A stretch of DNA of 64,000 nucleotides from Desulfosporosinus lacus DSM 15449 (GCF_900129935.1 NZ_FQXJ01000007.1:270816-334815), one strand, 5' to 3'. Shown: positions 1 through 8,959, counted from the stretch's first letter. Numbers and translations: made by a program. Notes: generated by a model not told the origin, from the letters alone.

Positions 1-2
1 TA

Positions 3-488
3 TTTGGTGCCAAACAGGTAATTGCTGTAGATATACTTCAAAACAGAGTGGATATGGCGTTAGCTGAAGGAATCGCTGATGCAGGCTTTAATCCAAACAC
101 GGATGATGTCGTAAAACTTATTCAAGAAGCAACAGGTGGTTTGGGAGCAGAAGTAGTTCTTGAAACTCCAGGACTTGCGGAAACTATGGCGATGTCAGTT
201 GCAGCTGCAAGGCCGAGTGGAATTGTTTCTACGATTGCAGTATTTAGTGACCCTCTTGTCCCTATGCCACTTTTGGATATGATTCTTAGAAATATTCAAT
301 TAAAAATGGGTATTCAAAAGAGCGAGGGTTTAGAGGAAATGCTGGACTGGATTAAAGAAGGCAAAATTGATGCGAAATTCATGCTAACCCATCGTTCTCC
401 CTTAAATGATATCGAGAATGGTTATAAAGTTTTCGGTGACCATGAAGATGGCTGTGTTAAATGGGTAATTACCCCTTATGAACGTTAA
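3..488 (+). CDS. Zinc-type alcohol dehydrogenase (MDR), C-terminal part
   Basis: This gene is cut by the left edge of the window; the frame is open from base 3. The visible part is the C-terminal half of a medium-chain dehydrogenase: a Rossmann-fold strand (GAKQVIAVD) followed by a long segment with the GLGAEVVLE-type pattern typical of NAD(P)-binding in threonine/sorbitol-dehydrogenase-like enzymes. The zinc ligands would lie in the missing N-terminal half. It probably oxidises or reduces an alcohol/aldehyde, perhaps feeding the acyl-CoA genes that follow, but the substrate cannot be told. It is followed by a hairpin and a new sigma-54 promoter, so it ends its own unit. Confidence 0.8.
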   Translation, partial: FGAKQVIAVDILQNRVDMALAEGIADAGFNPNTDDVVKLIQEATGGLGAEVVLETPGLAETMAMSVAAARPSGIVSTIAVFSDPLVPMPLLDMILRNIQLKMGIQKSEGLEEMLDWIKEGKIDAKFMLTHRSPLNDIENGYKVFGDHEDGCVKWVITPYER

Positions 489-600
489 CTTCAGCCAATG
501 GTTTTTATGTATTTTAAGTCTCGAACTTCTATGAAGCATCTTTTGTACAAGTTTAGTTTCAATTGTATACTTTCTATACGCAACCTTTCCTTATGTTAAC

Positions 601-652
601 ATGCACAGAAAGAAGACCACTGTTCTTAGAATAGGGTCTTCTTTCTGTGCAT
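601..652 (+). terminator. Long hairpin after the alcohol dehydrogenase gene
   Basis: An 18-bp perfect inverted repeat (601-618 with 635-652) has a 16-base loop. There is no good U tract, only ATTAAAAATT after it. It is probably a terminator or 3'-end stabilising hairpin for the preceding gene. Confidence 0.6.
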
Positions 653-719
653 TAAAAATTAGGGGAATTATTCATGAAAGATAGCTGTGTATAGTAAGTA
701 TACAAAACCTTGTAATAAT

Positions 720-756
720 GTACTATGTATGTATAAATTTTATACATACATAGTAC
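720..756. promoter_or_regulatory. Perfect 37-bp palindrome upstream of sigma-54 promoter
   Basis: 18-bp arms mirror perfectly around one central base (arms begin GTACTATGTATG). It lies 55 bp upstream of the -24 box at 811, the usual distance for an enhancer-type site of a sigma-54 activator. Two smaller GTATA-N5-TATAC repeats are at 566-580 and 689-703. Whether it is an activator site, a repressor operator or a terminator hairpin is not known. Confidence 0.5.
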
Positions 757-810
757 CCATTGCCCTGCTTTTAGAGAAGGCCTAGACACTAGGTGCAGTG
801 TTTTAACTGG

Positions 811-826
811 TGGCACGATTCTTGCT
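811..826 (+). promoter_or_regulatory. Sigma-54 promoter of the first acyl-CoA ligase
   Basis: TGGCAC-N5-TTGCT matches the -24/-12 consensus (TGGCAC-N5-TTGCA/T) completely. It precedes the acyl-CoA ligase start by about 150 bases. The sigma-54 activator encoded at 10173-11570 is the obvious candidate partner. Confidence 0.88.
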
Positions 827-978
827 ATAATAAAAAATGTACTATTCAGAATATTTTGAAGAGGAGGCGAAAATTATAAAGACTCTCGGTTTTCCTTTTG
901 AAAGATTCAAGGCGGACTTTTAGTAACAATAATCCAAGAGTTGAAAATGTGTTAGAGTTTAAGGAGGTTAGTCAAAGA

Positions 979-2631
979 ATGCAAGTTGCAGATAAACCGT
1001 GGTTACAAAGCTATCCTTCCTACAGTAGTCACAGCCTTGAATATCCTGCAAAGACACTTGGACAAATGTTTGATGAAGCTGTAGTCAAGATGCCTGAGAC
1101 GATAGCCATAATTTTTGAGGGTCAAGAAATAACCTATAAACATTTTGGTGATCAGGTAAACCGTTTGGCAACTGCTTTAGCGGACTTGGGTATAGTAAAA
1201 GGTGAACGCGTTGGACTCATGGGTCCGAATTGTCCCGAATGGGAAACCGCGTTCTTTGCTTTGCTCAAATTGGGTGCCATTGTCGTTCAAACGAACCCAA
1301 TGTATGTAGAAAGTGAAATAGCTTACCAAATGAATGACTCTGGGGCAACGACGCTTATTGTCTTTGAGCCGTTGTATCCGAGAGTAAAGAATATTATTCA
1401 AGAAACCTCCTTACAAAGGGTAATTGGCTTTAACTTTGTCGCGCCTGTTAAGTCAATTGAAGGGCTATATTCCTTCAATGAACTAATCGCCAAATATGAA
1501 CCTAATCCTCCTTCTGTATTCATTGATTCAGGTGAGGATCTCGCTGTTTTACAGTATACGGGTGGCACTACCGGCGTATCAAAAGGGGTTATGCTCACTC
1601 ATCGAAATCTAATTTGCAATACCTTCCAAAGCATATCCTGGTCTCTGGACCTACAGTATGGGAAAGAACGTATTTTGACAATTTTACCAGTGTTTCATGT
1701 TTACGGTATGACCAACTGTGTAAATTACGCAGTGGCTTGTGCAGCAACCCAAATTCTTTTACCTCGTTTCGAATTGAATAATTTTTTGGAAGTAATCGAT
1801 AAATACAGACCGACGCTTTTTCCAGGGGCTCCAACTGTCTATATGGCCATTAATAGTCACCCTCGCATCTCGGAATACAAAGAAGGTCTTGCTGCCATTA
1901 AAGTGTGTAACAGCGGTTCAGCTCCGCTACCTCTGGAGGTTGCCCAAAAGTTTGCGGAAGTGACACAGGGAGAAGGTAATTTAGTTGAGGGATATGGTCT
2001 TTCGGAGGCTTCCCCAGTAACACACAGCAATCCTTTAGATCGTCCTACTCGAGAAGGATCCATCGGTATACCATTCCCGGATACGGATTGTATTATCGTA
2101 GATCTAGAGACTGGTAATAGGGAACTCGCTGTGGGTGAAATAGGTGAGTTATGCATCAAAGGTCCGCAAGTGATGAAAGGATATTGGAATAAGCCAGAAG
2201 AGACTGCGGAAACAATGCGTAACGGCTGGTTGCACACCGGGGATATTGCCAGAATGGATGAAGATGGTTTCTTTTATATTATTGATCGTAAAAAAGATAT
2301 TATTATTGCAGGCGGCTACAATGTTTATCCGCGTGATATTGAAGAAGTCCTTTATGAACACCCCAAAGTAAAAGAAGTCGTTGTCGCAGGAGTACCGCAT
2401 AGTTATCGAGGAGAAACGACTAAAGCCTATATTGTCCTAAAGTCAAATACGGAAGCGACGGGAGAGGAGTTTATCTCTTTCTGCAGAACAAAAATGGCCG
2501 CCTATAAAGTGCCGCATCTTGTAGAGTTTAGGAATGAGCTGCCAAGAACTATTGTCGGGAAGGTTCTTCGCCGTCAGTTGGTAGAAGAAGAAAAAGCTAA
2601 AATTCAAGCAGCAGCTGCTAATCAGGCGTAA
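979..2631 (+). CDS. Long-chain acyl-CoA ligase (AMP-forming)
   Basis: This is an acyl-adenylate-forming enzyme that activates a carboxylic acid to its CoA thioester with ATP. It shows the P-loop-like YTGGTTGVSKG motif, the GYGLSEASP motif, the GWLHTGD motif and the C-terminal catalytic lysine region (PRTIVGKVLRR). The start at 979 is preferred over an upstream in-frame TTG at 898: AAGGAGG sits 11 bases before it, and the resulting N-terminus aligns with the paralogue at 24650 (both read WL-SYP then LGQMFDE). The product is 550 aa, normal for FadD-like ligases. It is driven by the sigma-54 promoter at 811. The substrate is not determinable; family members take medium or long fatty acids or aromatic acids. 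Confidence 0.92.
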   Translation: MQVADKPWLQSYPSYSSHSLEYPAKTLGQMFDEAVVKMPETIAIIFEGQEITYKHFGDQVNRLATALADLGIVKGERVGLMGPNCPEWETAFFALLKLGAIVVQTNPMYVESEIAYQMNDSGATTLIVFEPLYPRVKNIIQETSLQRVIGFNFVAPVKSIEGLYSFNELIAKYEPNPPSVFIDSGEDLAVLQYTGGTTGVSKGVMLTHRNLICNTFQSISWSLDLQYGKERILTILPVFHVYGMTNCVNYAVACAATQILLPRFELNNFLEVIDKYRPTLFPGAPTVYMAINSHPRISEYKEGLAAIKVCNSGSAPLPLEVAQKFAEVTQGEGNLVEGYGLSEASPVTHSNPLDRPTREGSIGIPFPDTDCIIVDLETGNRELAVGEIGELCIKGPQVMKGYWNKPEETAETMRNGWLHTGDIARMDEDGFFYIIDRKKDIIIAGGYNVYPRDIEEVLYEHPKVKEVVVAGVPHSYRGETTKAYIVLKSNTEATGEEFISFCRTKMAAYKVPHLVEFRNELPRTIVGKVLRRQLVEEEKAKIQAAAANQA

Positions 2632-2783
2632 GTTCTAGCAAGGAGGGCGGTAAAATTTTGTTCACACAGCCACTTTGAAGACCAGAAGTGAGAGTCTCAG
2701 AATTGATTAAACTCCTGTGACCTGTGCAGTTTATATACTAAATCTTCGAAAACATTATCTTGATGTATTAAATTTATACAAGC

Positions 2784-2837
2784 ATTGCAATCTTCAAAGG
2801 ACTCTTTGTGATTAAGTTCTTGGAGATTGCAATTTTT
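2784..2837 (+). terminator. Rho-independent terminator after acyl-CoA ligase
   Basis: A 14-bp stem (2784-2797 with 2820-2833, one mismatch) is followed by a T run. It closes the ligase transcription unit. The rest of the 2632-3058 gap holds the sigma-54 promoter at 2943 and an imperfect GTATT-N5-TATAC repeat near 2764-2778. Confidence 0.75.
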
Positions 2838-2942
2838 ATTTATTTATTGATTGTTCATTATTGCCTTAAAAGGCTTTGCGCTAGCCAAACTTCAAAACTG
2901 GAATGTTAGAGAAGTGTCGCGTAGAGAAAAACTGTAGATTTT

Positions 2943-2958
2943 TGGCACAGCTATTGCA
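2943..2958 (+). promoter_or_regulatory. Sigma-54 promoter of dehydratase/thiolase genes
   Basis: TGGCAC-N5-TTGCA is a perfect -24/-12 element about 100 bases upstream of the dehydratase start. It probably also drives the thiolase at 4656. Confidence 0.88.
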
Positions 2959-3058
2959 ATAAAAGAAAATTGCAATCACAAGATGGCTACTCGGCGTGGC
3001 TACCACTTAGGCGTTCGACCGGGTAGTCTTTAAGAAATATTTAAAAGAGGTGACAAGG

Positions 3059-4531
3059 ATGACTTTGAAAACGCCGCAAGAATACATTGATGATATTCGT
3101 AAAATGAAAATTGACCTTTATATGTTTGGGGATAAGGTAGAAAATTACGTTGATCATCCAATGGTTCGTCCTTCCGTAAACGCTATGGCAATGACCTATA
3201 AGTTGGCCATGGAAGCTGAACATGAAGATATTATGACCGCGACATCGAACCTGACAGGACATAAGGTTAACCGTTTCACACATCTTCATCAGAGTACTGA
3301 GGACTTGGTAAAAAAGGTCAAGATGCAACGTCTGCTGGGTCAAAAAACAGGTTGTTGCTTCCAACGCTGTGTTGGGATGGACGCATTCAATGCTGTCTAT
3401 AACACCACGTTTGAGATTGATGCAAAACATGGTACCACATATCATCAACGATTCGTTAAGTTTTTGAAGTATGTACAGGAGAGCGATCTTGCTGTCGATG
3501 GATGTATGACAGATTCACGGGGTGATCGATCTAAAAGCCCAGGAGATCAAGCCGATCCGGACGCATATGTTCATATAGTGGATCGAAATGAAAAAGGTAT
3601 TATCGTCCGGGGATGCAAAATGCATCAGACTGGATTGCTCAACTCTCATGAGATCCTAGTGATGCCTAATAACTCACTTAAGGAGAACGAGAAAGAATGG
3701 GCAGTAAGCTTTGCGGTGCCTCTCGAAACCCCAAGAATTGTTTTCGTTTATGGTCGACAATCCTGTGACACCCGAAAATTAGAGAGCGGCAGTATAGATG
3801 TAGGGAATCAGTATTTCGGCGGTCAAGAGGTTATGGCAATATTCAATGATGTATTCGTGCCGTGGGATCGTGTTTTTATGGATGGCGAAACTGATTTTTC
3901 AACCATGCTGGTAGAGAGATTTGCTTCCTATCATCGACAGAGTTATGGAGGGTGCAAGGTCGGGGTTGGTGATGCACTAATCGGGGCAACTCAGGCCATG
4001 GCAGAGTACAATGGCGTTTCTCGGGCTTCCCATGTAAAGGACAAGATTGTGGAGATGTGCCACCTTAACGAGACCTTATATTCTTGCGGAATTGCCTGTT
4101 CCACAGAGGGCCGTAAAACGGCATCTGGCAATTATCTCGTTGATATTTTGTTAGCTAATATCTGCAAACAAAATGTCACTCGTTTTCCCTATGAAATAGC
4201 TCGCTTAGCGCAAGATGTTGCAGGAGGAGCATTCGTTACAATGCCATCAGAAAAAGACTTCGCTCACGTGGAGGTAGGGCCATTAATTAAAAAGTATTTT
4301 ATCGGCAAGTCGGACATCTCAGCAGAAAGTCGTCAGCGGATGCTCCGGTTGATAGAAAACCTAACGATGGGGACAGCTGCTGTAGGCTACCTGACAGAAT
4401 CTATGCATGGAGCAGGTTCTCCCCAAGCCCAACGCATTATGATCAGTCGTTTGATCAATCTCGCGCACCGCAAAAACTTAGCGGAGAAGCTTGCTGGTGT
4501 TCAGGAAAATATAGACGTGGATTGGCAGTAA
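3059..4531 (+). CDS. 4-hydroxybutyryl-CoA dehydratase family protein (paralogue 1)
   Basis: This belongs to the AbfD/HpaB flavoprotein family. The known 4-hydroxybutyryl-CoA dehydratase/vinylacetyl-CoA isomerase binds FAD and a [4Fe-4S] cluster through Cys99, Cys103, His292 and Cys299. Here the CxxxC pair (CCFQRC, second and third Cys) lies near residue 100 and the H-x6-C pair (HRQSYGGC) near residue 290, so all four ligands are present; HpaB monooxygenases lack them. It should therefore be an oxygen-sensitive radical dehydratase or isomerase of a CoA thioester. The start at ATG 3059 (AAGAGGTGA just upstream) is preferred over the overlapping GTG at 3050. The product of 490 aa is the family length. 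The true substrate is unknown; a second copy is at 12727. Confidence 0.85.
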   Translation: MTLKTPQEYIDDIRKMKIDLYMFGDKVENYVDHPMVRPSVNAMAMTYKLAMEAEHEDIMTATSNLTGHKVNRFTHLHQSTEDLVKKVKMQRLLGQKTGCCFQRCVGMDAFNAVYNTTFEIDAKHGTTYHQRFVKFLKYVQESDLAVDGCMTDSRGDRSKSPGDQADPDAYVHIVDRNEKGIIVRGCKMHQTGLLNSHEILVMPNNSLKENEKEWAVSFAVPLETPRIVFVYGRQSCDTRKLESGSIDVGNQYFGGQEVMAIFNDVFVPWDRVFMDGETDFSTMLVERFASYHRQSYGGCKVGVGDALIGATQAMAEYNGVSRASHVKDKIVEMCHLNETLYSCGIACSTEGRKTASGNYLVDILLANICKQNVTRFPYEIARLAQDVAGGAFVTMPSEKDFAHVEVGPLIKKYFIGKSDISAESRQRMLRLIENLTMGTAAVGYLTESMHGAGSPQAQRIMISRLINLAHRKNLAEKLAGVQENIDVDWQ

Positions 4532-4655
4532 TCCGTTATCTTTGGAACGGTATTCCTATTGAACCTTGCTTTTGGCTGATGCTATCCTGTAGGACTTAAA
4601 TTATGGAGTTAAGTATTAAATATCAAACATATGGTTACTGTTGAAAGGAGCTTAA

Positions 4656-5843
4656 ATGGTGAGAGATGTTGTTATCGTAAGTGCCGCCAGGACCGCAGTC
4701 GGTGATTTTCAAGGGTCGTTGGAAAGCTTAAAAGCACATGATTTAGGTGTAATCGCCCTTAAAGGAGCAATGGATAAGGCTGGTATATCCCCAAATATTC
4801 TTGAAGAAGTAATGGTGGGGCAATGCAATCAAGCCGGTTCTCCTGGAAACTCAGCCCGCTGGGTGACGCTAAAATCAGGATGCCCGGTTGAAACCATATC
4901 CACAACTATTCATCAACAATGTCCATCTTCTATGCGAGCAGCAGATATTCTTTCTCAGGAGATAATGTTAGGAAGAGTCGATGTAGTTGCGGCGGTAGGG
5001 GAGGAAAGCATGAGTAATGCCCCCTACTTGCTTATGCAAGCCCGGAAAGGCTATCGGCTGAATGATGGGGAAAAAATTCAGGACAGCTTAATGATTGGTG
5101 GCTTGGTTTGCGCCTTTGAAGGCTACCATATGGGAGTTACTGCTGAGAATATCGCAGAAATATACGGAATTACTCGCGCACAACAGGACGAATATTCATT
5201 ACTTAGTCATCAAAGAGCATGTAAAGCTATCAAAGATGGTTTGTTTAAGAATGAAATAATTCCAATTGAAATCAAAACGAGAACAGGAATTAACGTATTT
5301 GATACTGATGAACATGCTAATCCAAATGCTTCACTGGAGTTAGCAGCTAAGGCAAAACCAGTATTTAAAAAAGAAGGTACAGTCACTGCTTTTAATGCTT
5401 CAGGATTAAACGATGGTGCTGCGGCAATGATTATGATGTCCGCTGAAAAGGCAAAGGAATTGGGATTAAAACCTTTGGCCCGAGTTGTTTCCTCAGCTTC
5501 TGGCGCTGTTGAGCCCAAAATCATGGGGATGGGTGTAGTACCAGCAGTCGAAAGAGCTTTGAAATTTGCAGGTCTTAAGTTAAATGATATTGATTACTGG
5601 GAGATTAATGAAGCTTTTGCAGCCCAATTCTTAGGCTGTCAAAAGGAACTTAATATTCCTTTGGATCGTGTTAATGCAGTTGGATCGGGTATATCTTTGG
5701 GTCATGCAGTTGGAATGACAGGTGTGCGCATTATTATGGCAGCAATGAATGAGTTGAATCGGCGGGGCGGACGTTATGCCTGCGCAACTATGTGTGCCAG
5801 CGGTGGGCCGGGGTGTGCTTTCATTATCGAACGGATATCTTGA
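4656..5843 (+). CDS. Thiolase (acetyl-CoA acetyltransferase family), divergent
   Basis: A 395-aa thiolase-fold protein. The active-site Cys is residue 89 (HQQCPSSM), the C-terminal His is in GHAVGMTG and the second Cys in CASGGPGC. These motifs depart from the usual NxxCSSG / GHPLGCSG / CIGGGxG, so the substrate may differ from acetoacetyl-CoA. NEAFAAQ is intact. GAAAGGAG lies before the ATG. It follows the dehydratase by 124 bases without a visible promoter and probably shares its sigma-54 transcript. Its role would be thiolytic cleavage of, or condensation to, a 3-ketoacyl-CoA. Confidence 0.85.
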   Translation: MVRDVVIVSAARTAVGDFQGSLESLKAHDLGVIALKGAMDKAGISPNILEEVMVGQCNQAGSPGNSARWVTLKSGCPVETISTTIHQQCPSSMRAADILSQEIMLGRVDVVAAVGEESMSNAPYLLMQARKGYRLNDGEKIQDSLMIGGLVCAFEGYHMGVTAENIAEIYGITRAQQDEYSLLSHQRACKAIKDGLFKNEIIPIEIKTRTGINVFDTDEHANPNASLELAAKAKPVFKKEGTVTAFNASGLNDGAAAMIMMSAEKAKELGLKPLARVVSSASGAVEPKIMGMGVVPAVERALKFAGLKLNDIDYWEINEAFAAQFLGCQKELNIPLDRVNAVGSGISLGHAVGMTGVRIIMAAMNELNRRGGRYACATMCASGGPGCAFIIERIS

Positions 5844-5912
5844 TTTATTACTACAGTGCTTGTAACTTCAAGTAGATTAAGCAACAACATCTATTCAGGG
5901 GTTTTTTGGCAG

Positions 5913-5946
5913 AAAATAGCCGCGATTTCAATCGTGGCTATTTCTT
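5913..5946 (+). terminator. Hairpin terminator after thiolase
   Basis: 13-bp stem (5913-5925 with 5931-5943, one mismatch) with a 5-base loop, followed by TTTCTT. The following 280 bases up to the sigma-54 promoter at 6232 show no gene I can support. Confidence 0.6.
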
Positions 5947-6231
5947 ATAAACCTCCACAGATCCTCAAGGCCTACCAACTACATTCATTATTGCTTAGTC
6001 TCGAGTAGTACATAAAAGTCAACATTGATTGAAACCTGGTGTACGATATTAAAACATACTGATTACTATTGTATGATTTCATGGATTATGAAGGACAAGT
6101 TTCTTGAGATAATGGCCGTTCCCGAGAGCTGTTGCGGACTCGCCTGAGGAGAGTTTATAGGGCTATTAATTAGAGTGTTTGAAGTGAACATTGTGAGTAT
6201 CCGCTTGAGATGGTTTTGCTTAGTAATTTGT

Positions 6232-6247
6232 TGGCATGGAAATTGCT
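6232..6247 (+). promoter_or_regulatory. Sigma-54 promoter of the PHP/ferredoxin/hot-dog operon
   Basis: TGGCAT-N5-TTGCT sits 41 bases before the PHP gene start. One base of the -24 box differs from TGGCAC. The downstream genes to 9806 are tightly spaced and probably form one transcript. Confidence 0.82.
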
Positions 6248-6287
6248 TATAGTAATAGCAAAGGCTCGAAATTAAGCGGGGAGGAAT

Positions 6288-6974
6288 ATGAAGAAATCTA
6301 GTATGGAGTTTGATTTGCATACGCATTCCAGTCAGGGCTCGGCCTGCAGCCGTATGAACATTTGGGACTTAATTCACGCAGCGTGTCAGAAAGGTTTAGA
6401 TGGTGTCTGCATCACCGATCATGATTATTGTTGGGATCCAAGGGAGTTGGCCAAACTGCACAAGGAAAGCGGTCTTCAAGTCTATGGTGGAATTGAATTA
6501 AGCACATCTGTTGGAGAAATATTGGTATATGGTGTTCATCAATCCTTGTTACACCTTAGGGCTGACTTGCCTAAATTAGCACAATTCGTACGGGAATCGA
6601 AGGGGGTGATGGTCGCTGCGCATCCTTTTCGAACTGATTTTGCCTTATCCCCATTCTCGAGGGAAGAACGTGGTTTGGAACCGATTGAAGTGGAGGTGAT
6701 GTGCAGGAGATCAATATTTGACTTTGTAGACACCTTGGAGGTCTATAATGGCCGAAGCTGTCAGGAGGAAATAAATGCGGCGCGTAAGGCCACAAAAATT
6801 TTAGGTAAAAAAGGAACCGGGGGGAGCGACGCCCACAGTATACTCAGTGTTGGCTCTTGTGTAACCGTATTTGATGCCCCAGTTGAGAATGAGGCACACC
6901 TGGTAGATCAATTGCTAAATGGATGTATTCAGGCAAAAAAGAAGGAGGTATCACGGAATGTGTTGGGTATGTGA
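6288..6974 (+). CDS. PHP-domain metal-dependent hydrolase
   Basis: A 228-aa protein of the polymerase-and-histidinol-phosphatase (PHP) fold. The metal-binding motifs are visible in order: DLHTHSS near residue 9, ITDHD near 45, GIELS near 68, AHPFR near 108, and GSDAHS near 180. PHP enzymes are mostly phosphoesterases, but no specific substrate is indicated. A GGGGAGG ribosome site precedes the ATG. The 3' end overlaps the ferredoxin gene by 17 bases, so the two are translationally coupled. A phosphoesterase in front of an electron-transfer operon is unusual. Confidence 0.8.
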   Translation: MKKSSMEFDLHTHSSQGSACSRMNIWDLIHAACQKGLDGVCITDHDYCWDPRELAKLHKESGLQVYGGIELSTSVGEILVYGVHQSLLHLRADLPKLAQFVRESKGVMVAAHPFRTDFALSPFSREERGLEPIEVEVMCRRSIFDFVDTLEVYNGRSCQEEINAARKATKILGKKGTGGSDAHSILSVGSCVTVFDAPVENEAHLVDQLLNGCIQAKKKEVSRNVLGM

Positions 6975-7791
6975 TAAATATAGTAACGGCGAAAAATGGT
7001 ATCTCAACCCGGAAAACTATGCAAGACGTTTATATAAAGTGCGCAAAGAGGGCAAAGAAGCGGCTGGTGCTGATGCAGACCCACAGGCAGCCGGGATGGG
7101 TGCCGGCGTGGTGGCAGAGTTAGTTAAAGCTAGAATCAGCGGGGATCAAGAATGGGAGGACGAAATTAAACGCGAAGCCTTGGAACATGCCTATCAAACA
7201 CATTTTGGACAGGTAGTCACCCTTGACGAATATCTTCAGATTCTGGATATTGCATATCCCTTGGCTAAAATGACCTGCGGATGTCGTCGAGTGCAAAGGG
7301 GTATGCCTGATGAGGAAAACTTCACGTGTATGGGCATTGGACCTGGAATGTATAAGTGGGAACGTTGGCCTGAGACGTATCATGGCGGGGTAGAATTCGT
7401 TACCCCGGAGGAAGCAAAAGAATGGGCAATGATGAACCACAAGGAAGGAAGAGTTCAGACGGTTGACGTATTCGGCACGCCCTACATTGGGGGACTCTGC
7501 CAATGCGAGTATCCTGGGTGTGTTGCGGTGCGTAACAGGATCGATTATGACTTTAAATTTCTGCTTAAGGGCCACACAGTGGCTAAAGTAGATCGAGAGA
7601 AATGCACAGGGTGTAAAAGTTGCTTGGGCCGTTGTCAGTTTAAAGCTCTAAATCTTGAGGTTTACACGAGCAAAGCTTATATAGACTTAGATCAATGTTT
7701 TGGGTGCGGACTCTGTGTAACTGCCTGCCCAAGTGGCGCTATCGAATTAATTGACAGGCAAAGTTTGCCCGGATTAGCCGAAAACTGGTAA
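6958..7791 (+). CDS. Ferredoxin-type 4Fe-4S protein with Cys-rich N-terminal region
   Basis: 277 aa. The last quarter is a 2[4Fe-4S] ferredoxin domain: CTGCKSCLGRC near residue 214 and CFGCGLCVTACP near 247. The first 200 residues are not a domain I can name, but contain many cysteines (CWVC at the N-terminus, CGC near 105, CQCEYPGC near 180) that could bind more metal. GAAGGAGG precedes ATG 6958, inside the end of the PHP gene; an upstream in-frame start at 6919 lacks a ribosome site. It probably transfers electrons for a redox step of the acyl-CoA island. No membrane segment is seen, so it is cytoplasmic. Confidence 0.82.
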   Translation: MCWVCDKYSNGEKWYLNPENYARRLYKVRKEGKEAAGADADPQAAGMGAGVVAELVKARISGDQEWEDEIKREALEHAYQTHFGQVVTLDEYLQILDIAYPLAKMTCGCRRVQRGMPDEENFTCMGIGPGMYKWERWPETYHGGVEFVTPEEAKEWAMMNHKEGRVQTVDVFGTPYIGGLCQCEYPGCVAVRNRIDYDFKFLLKGHTVAKVDREKCTGCKSCLGRCQFKALNLEVYTSKAYIDLDQCFGCGLCVTACPSGAIELIDRQSLPGLAENW

Positions 7792-7806
7792 AAGGAGGAG
7801 AACCTA

Positions 7807-8109
7807 ATGATTGCTCAAATTGGCATTGACTATAACTTATGCAAAGATCCCTTAAACTGTCGCAAGTGTTTGAGTGTATGTCCATCGGTAGTTTTCGTGT
7901 GCGGTCCGACGAAAGTCTGGAAAGGACGAGAGAGTGATCCCAGTGAATATCGAATCGTTGGACGCTATTTCGACAAGTGTTCCGGTTGCGGTGATTGTGT
8001 CAAGGTTTGTCCTATTGATGCTATACAACTAAATTTTGTCCCCCGTGATCAGTTAGCCCAGAAATATAAGGAGGAAAGGGCAGCTCAATTAAAACAACGT
8101 AATTCTTAA
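7807..8109 (+). CDS. Small 4Fe-4S dicluster ferredoxin-like protein
   Basis: 100 aa with two cluster motifs: an N-terminal C-x5-C-x2-C-x3-CP (residues 12-26) and a canonical CSGCGDCVKVCP near residue 59. The spacing between the clusters is longer than in clostridial ferredoxin. It starts 15 bases after the previous ferredoxin gene with AAAGGAGG upstream. It is presumably a soluble electron carrier or small subunit working with the preceding protein. Confidence 0.82.
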   Translation: MIAQIGIDYNLCKDPLNCRKCLSVCPSVVFVCGPTKVWKGRESDPSEYRIVGRYFDKCSGCGDCVKVCPIDAIQLNFVPRDQLAQKYKEERAAQLKQRNS

Positions 8110-8156
8110 CTTATTCGGGAATAATTGAACATTTTAAAAACAAAGGGGAGTTAAGT

Positions 8157-8750
8157 ATGGCTTTGGATTTTAAGGTTTTGCAAAAAGTCAAAGGCAACCC
8201 CAGTGCAGAGGCAGCACCTGGGCGCAGGCTAAAGATAAACCCCGGTCAGGATTATGTCTATGATCTGCCTAAGGAGCTAATTTATGCTGTGAACAAGGAA
8301 TTCCCAATTGAAAGTCTGTTTAGCTCAGACGAAGTAACCAGCGAGGAATTTCTGGTAAAACAGGGGAAAGCTTTTATGAACCTTGTAATAAGAAACGCTG
8401 ATTCCGACGCCTACCGAGATAGGACGGCCGATATGATTGAACGTGTAGCTCAGCAAACTGGGATTCGTTTTCCCCATGTCTTTGAACGATATGTTGAACT
8501 TGCCATTTTAGCTTTACGTCCACGAGATGCCTGGACGGTCACAGAAGCAACCACAAGGGTCTTGAAAGTGCGCAGTTTTAACTGCAGCCTAGGCAAGAAG
8601 TTCGCTGAAAAAGGGATAAACAACTGCCAGACCTTCTGCTTGGCAGCTTGTCAAGTGGCAGCAGAACAAGCTGGAACTCCCGTGCAAATGACTTGTAAAA
8701 ATGAGGCAGAGGGCAGCGGGCTATGTGAACTTACCTTTCAAAAGGTGTAA
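8157..8750 (+). CDS. Conserved-looking hypothetical protein with C-terminal cysteines
   Basis: 197 aa; I do not recognise the family with confidence. The N-terminal part is a charged alpha/beta segment. The C-terminal third has clustered cysteines (FNCSLG, NNCQTFCLAAC, MTCKN, GLCEL), which could bind an iron-sulfur cluster or serve catalysis; a distant relation to the cysteine-containing L-2-amino-thiazoline-4-carboxylate hydrolase family is only a guess. AAAGGGGAG precedes the ATG. It sits between the ferredoxins and the hot-dog genes in one probable operon and has no signal peptide or membrane segment. Confidence 0.7.
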   Translation: MALDFKVLQKVKGNPSAEAAPGRRLKINPGQDYVYDLPKELIYAVNKEFPIESLFSSDEVTSEEFLVKQGKAFMNLVIRNADSDAYRDRTADMIERVAQQTGIRFPHVFERYVELAILALRPRDAWTVTEATTRVLKVRSFNCSLGKKFAEKGINNCQTFCLAACQVAAEQAGTPVQMTCKNEAEGSGLCELTFQKV

Positions 8751-8761
8751 GGAGGTTAATC

Positions 8762-8959
8762 GTGCATATTGGACATAACGAGGATGACCTCGATCATGAG
8801 AGCTTAGCTATGCGTCATTTAGGTGAGGGTATTTGCAAGGAACGTGCTGGCCATCTTTATGAAGCTTTAAATGAATATATGGTGGCAAATGCGCTTGATC
8901 CAGATTTAGAAATAATACAGATCAAACTGGGCGAACTTAAGAAGAAAATGGGTCTTTAA
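8762..8959 (+). CDS. Small TPR-like protein
   Basis: 65 aa, GTG start with TAAGGAGG just upstream and only 11 bases after the preceding stop. Residues 25-50 read like one tetratricopeptide helix pair (AGHLYEALNEYMVANALDPDL). A single TPR may mediate a protein contact within the operon. The function is otherwise unknown. Confidence 0.65.
   Translation: MHIGHNEDDLDHESLAMRHLGEGICKERAGHLYEALNEYMVANALDPDLEIIQIKLGELKKKMGL

Noticed and set aside
3041..3448. Antisense open frames, for example here and at 27527-27859 and 30914-31327
   Set aside because: They are opposite well-supported genes and have no motif or ribosome site.
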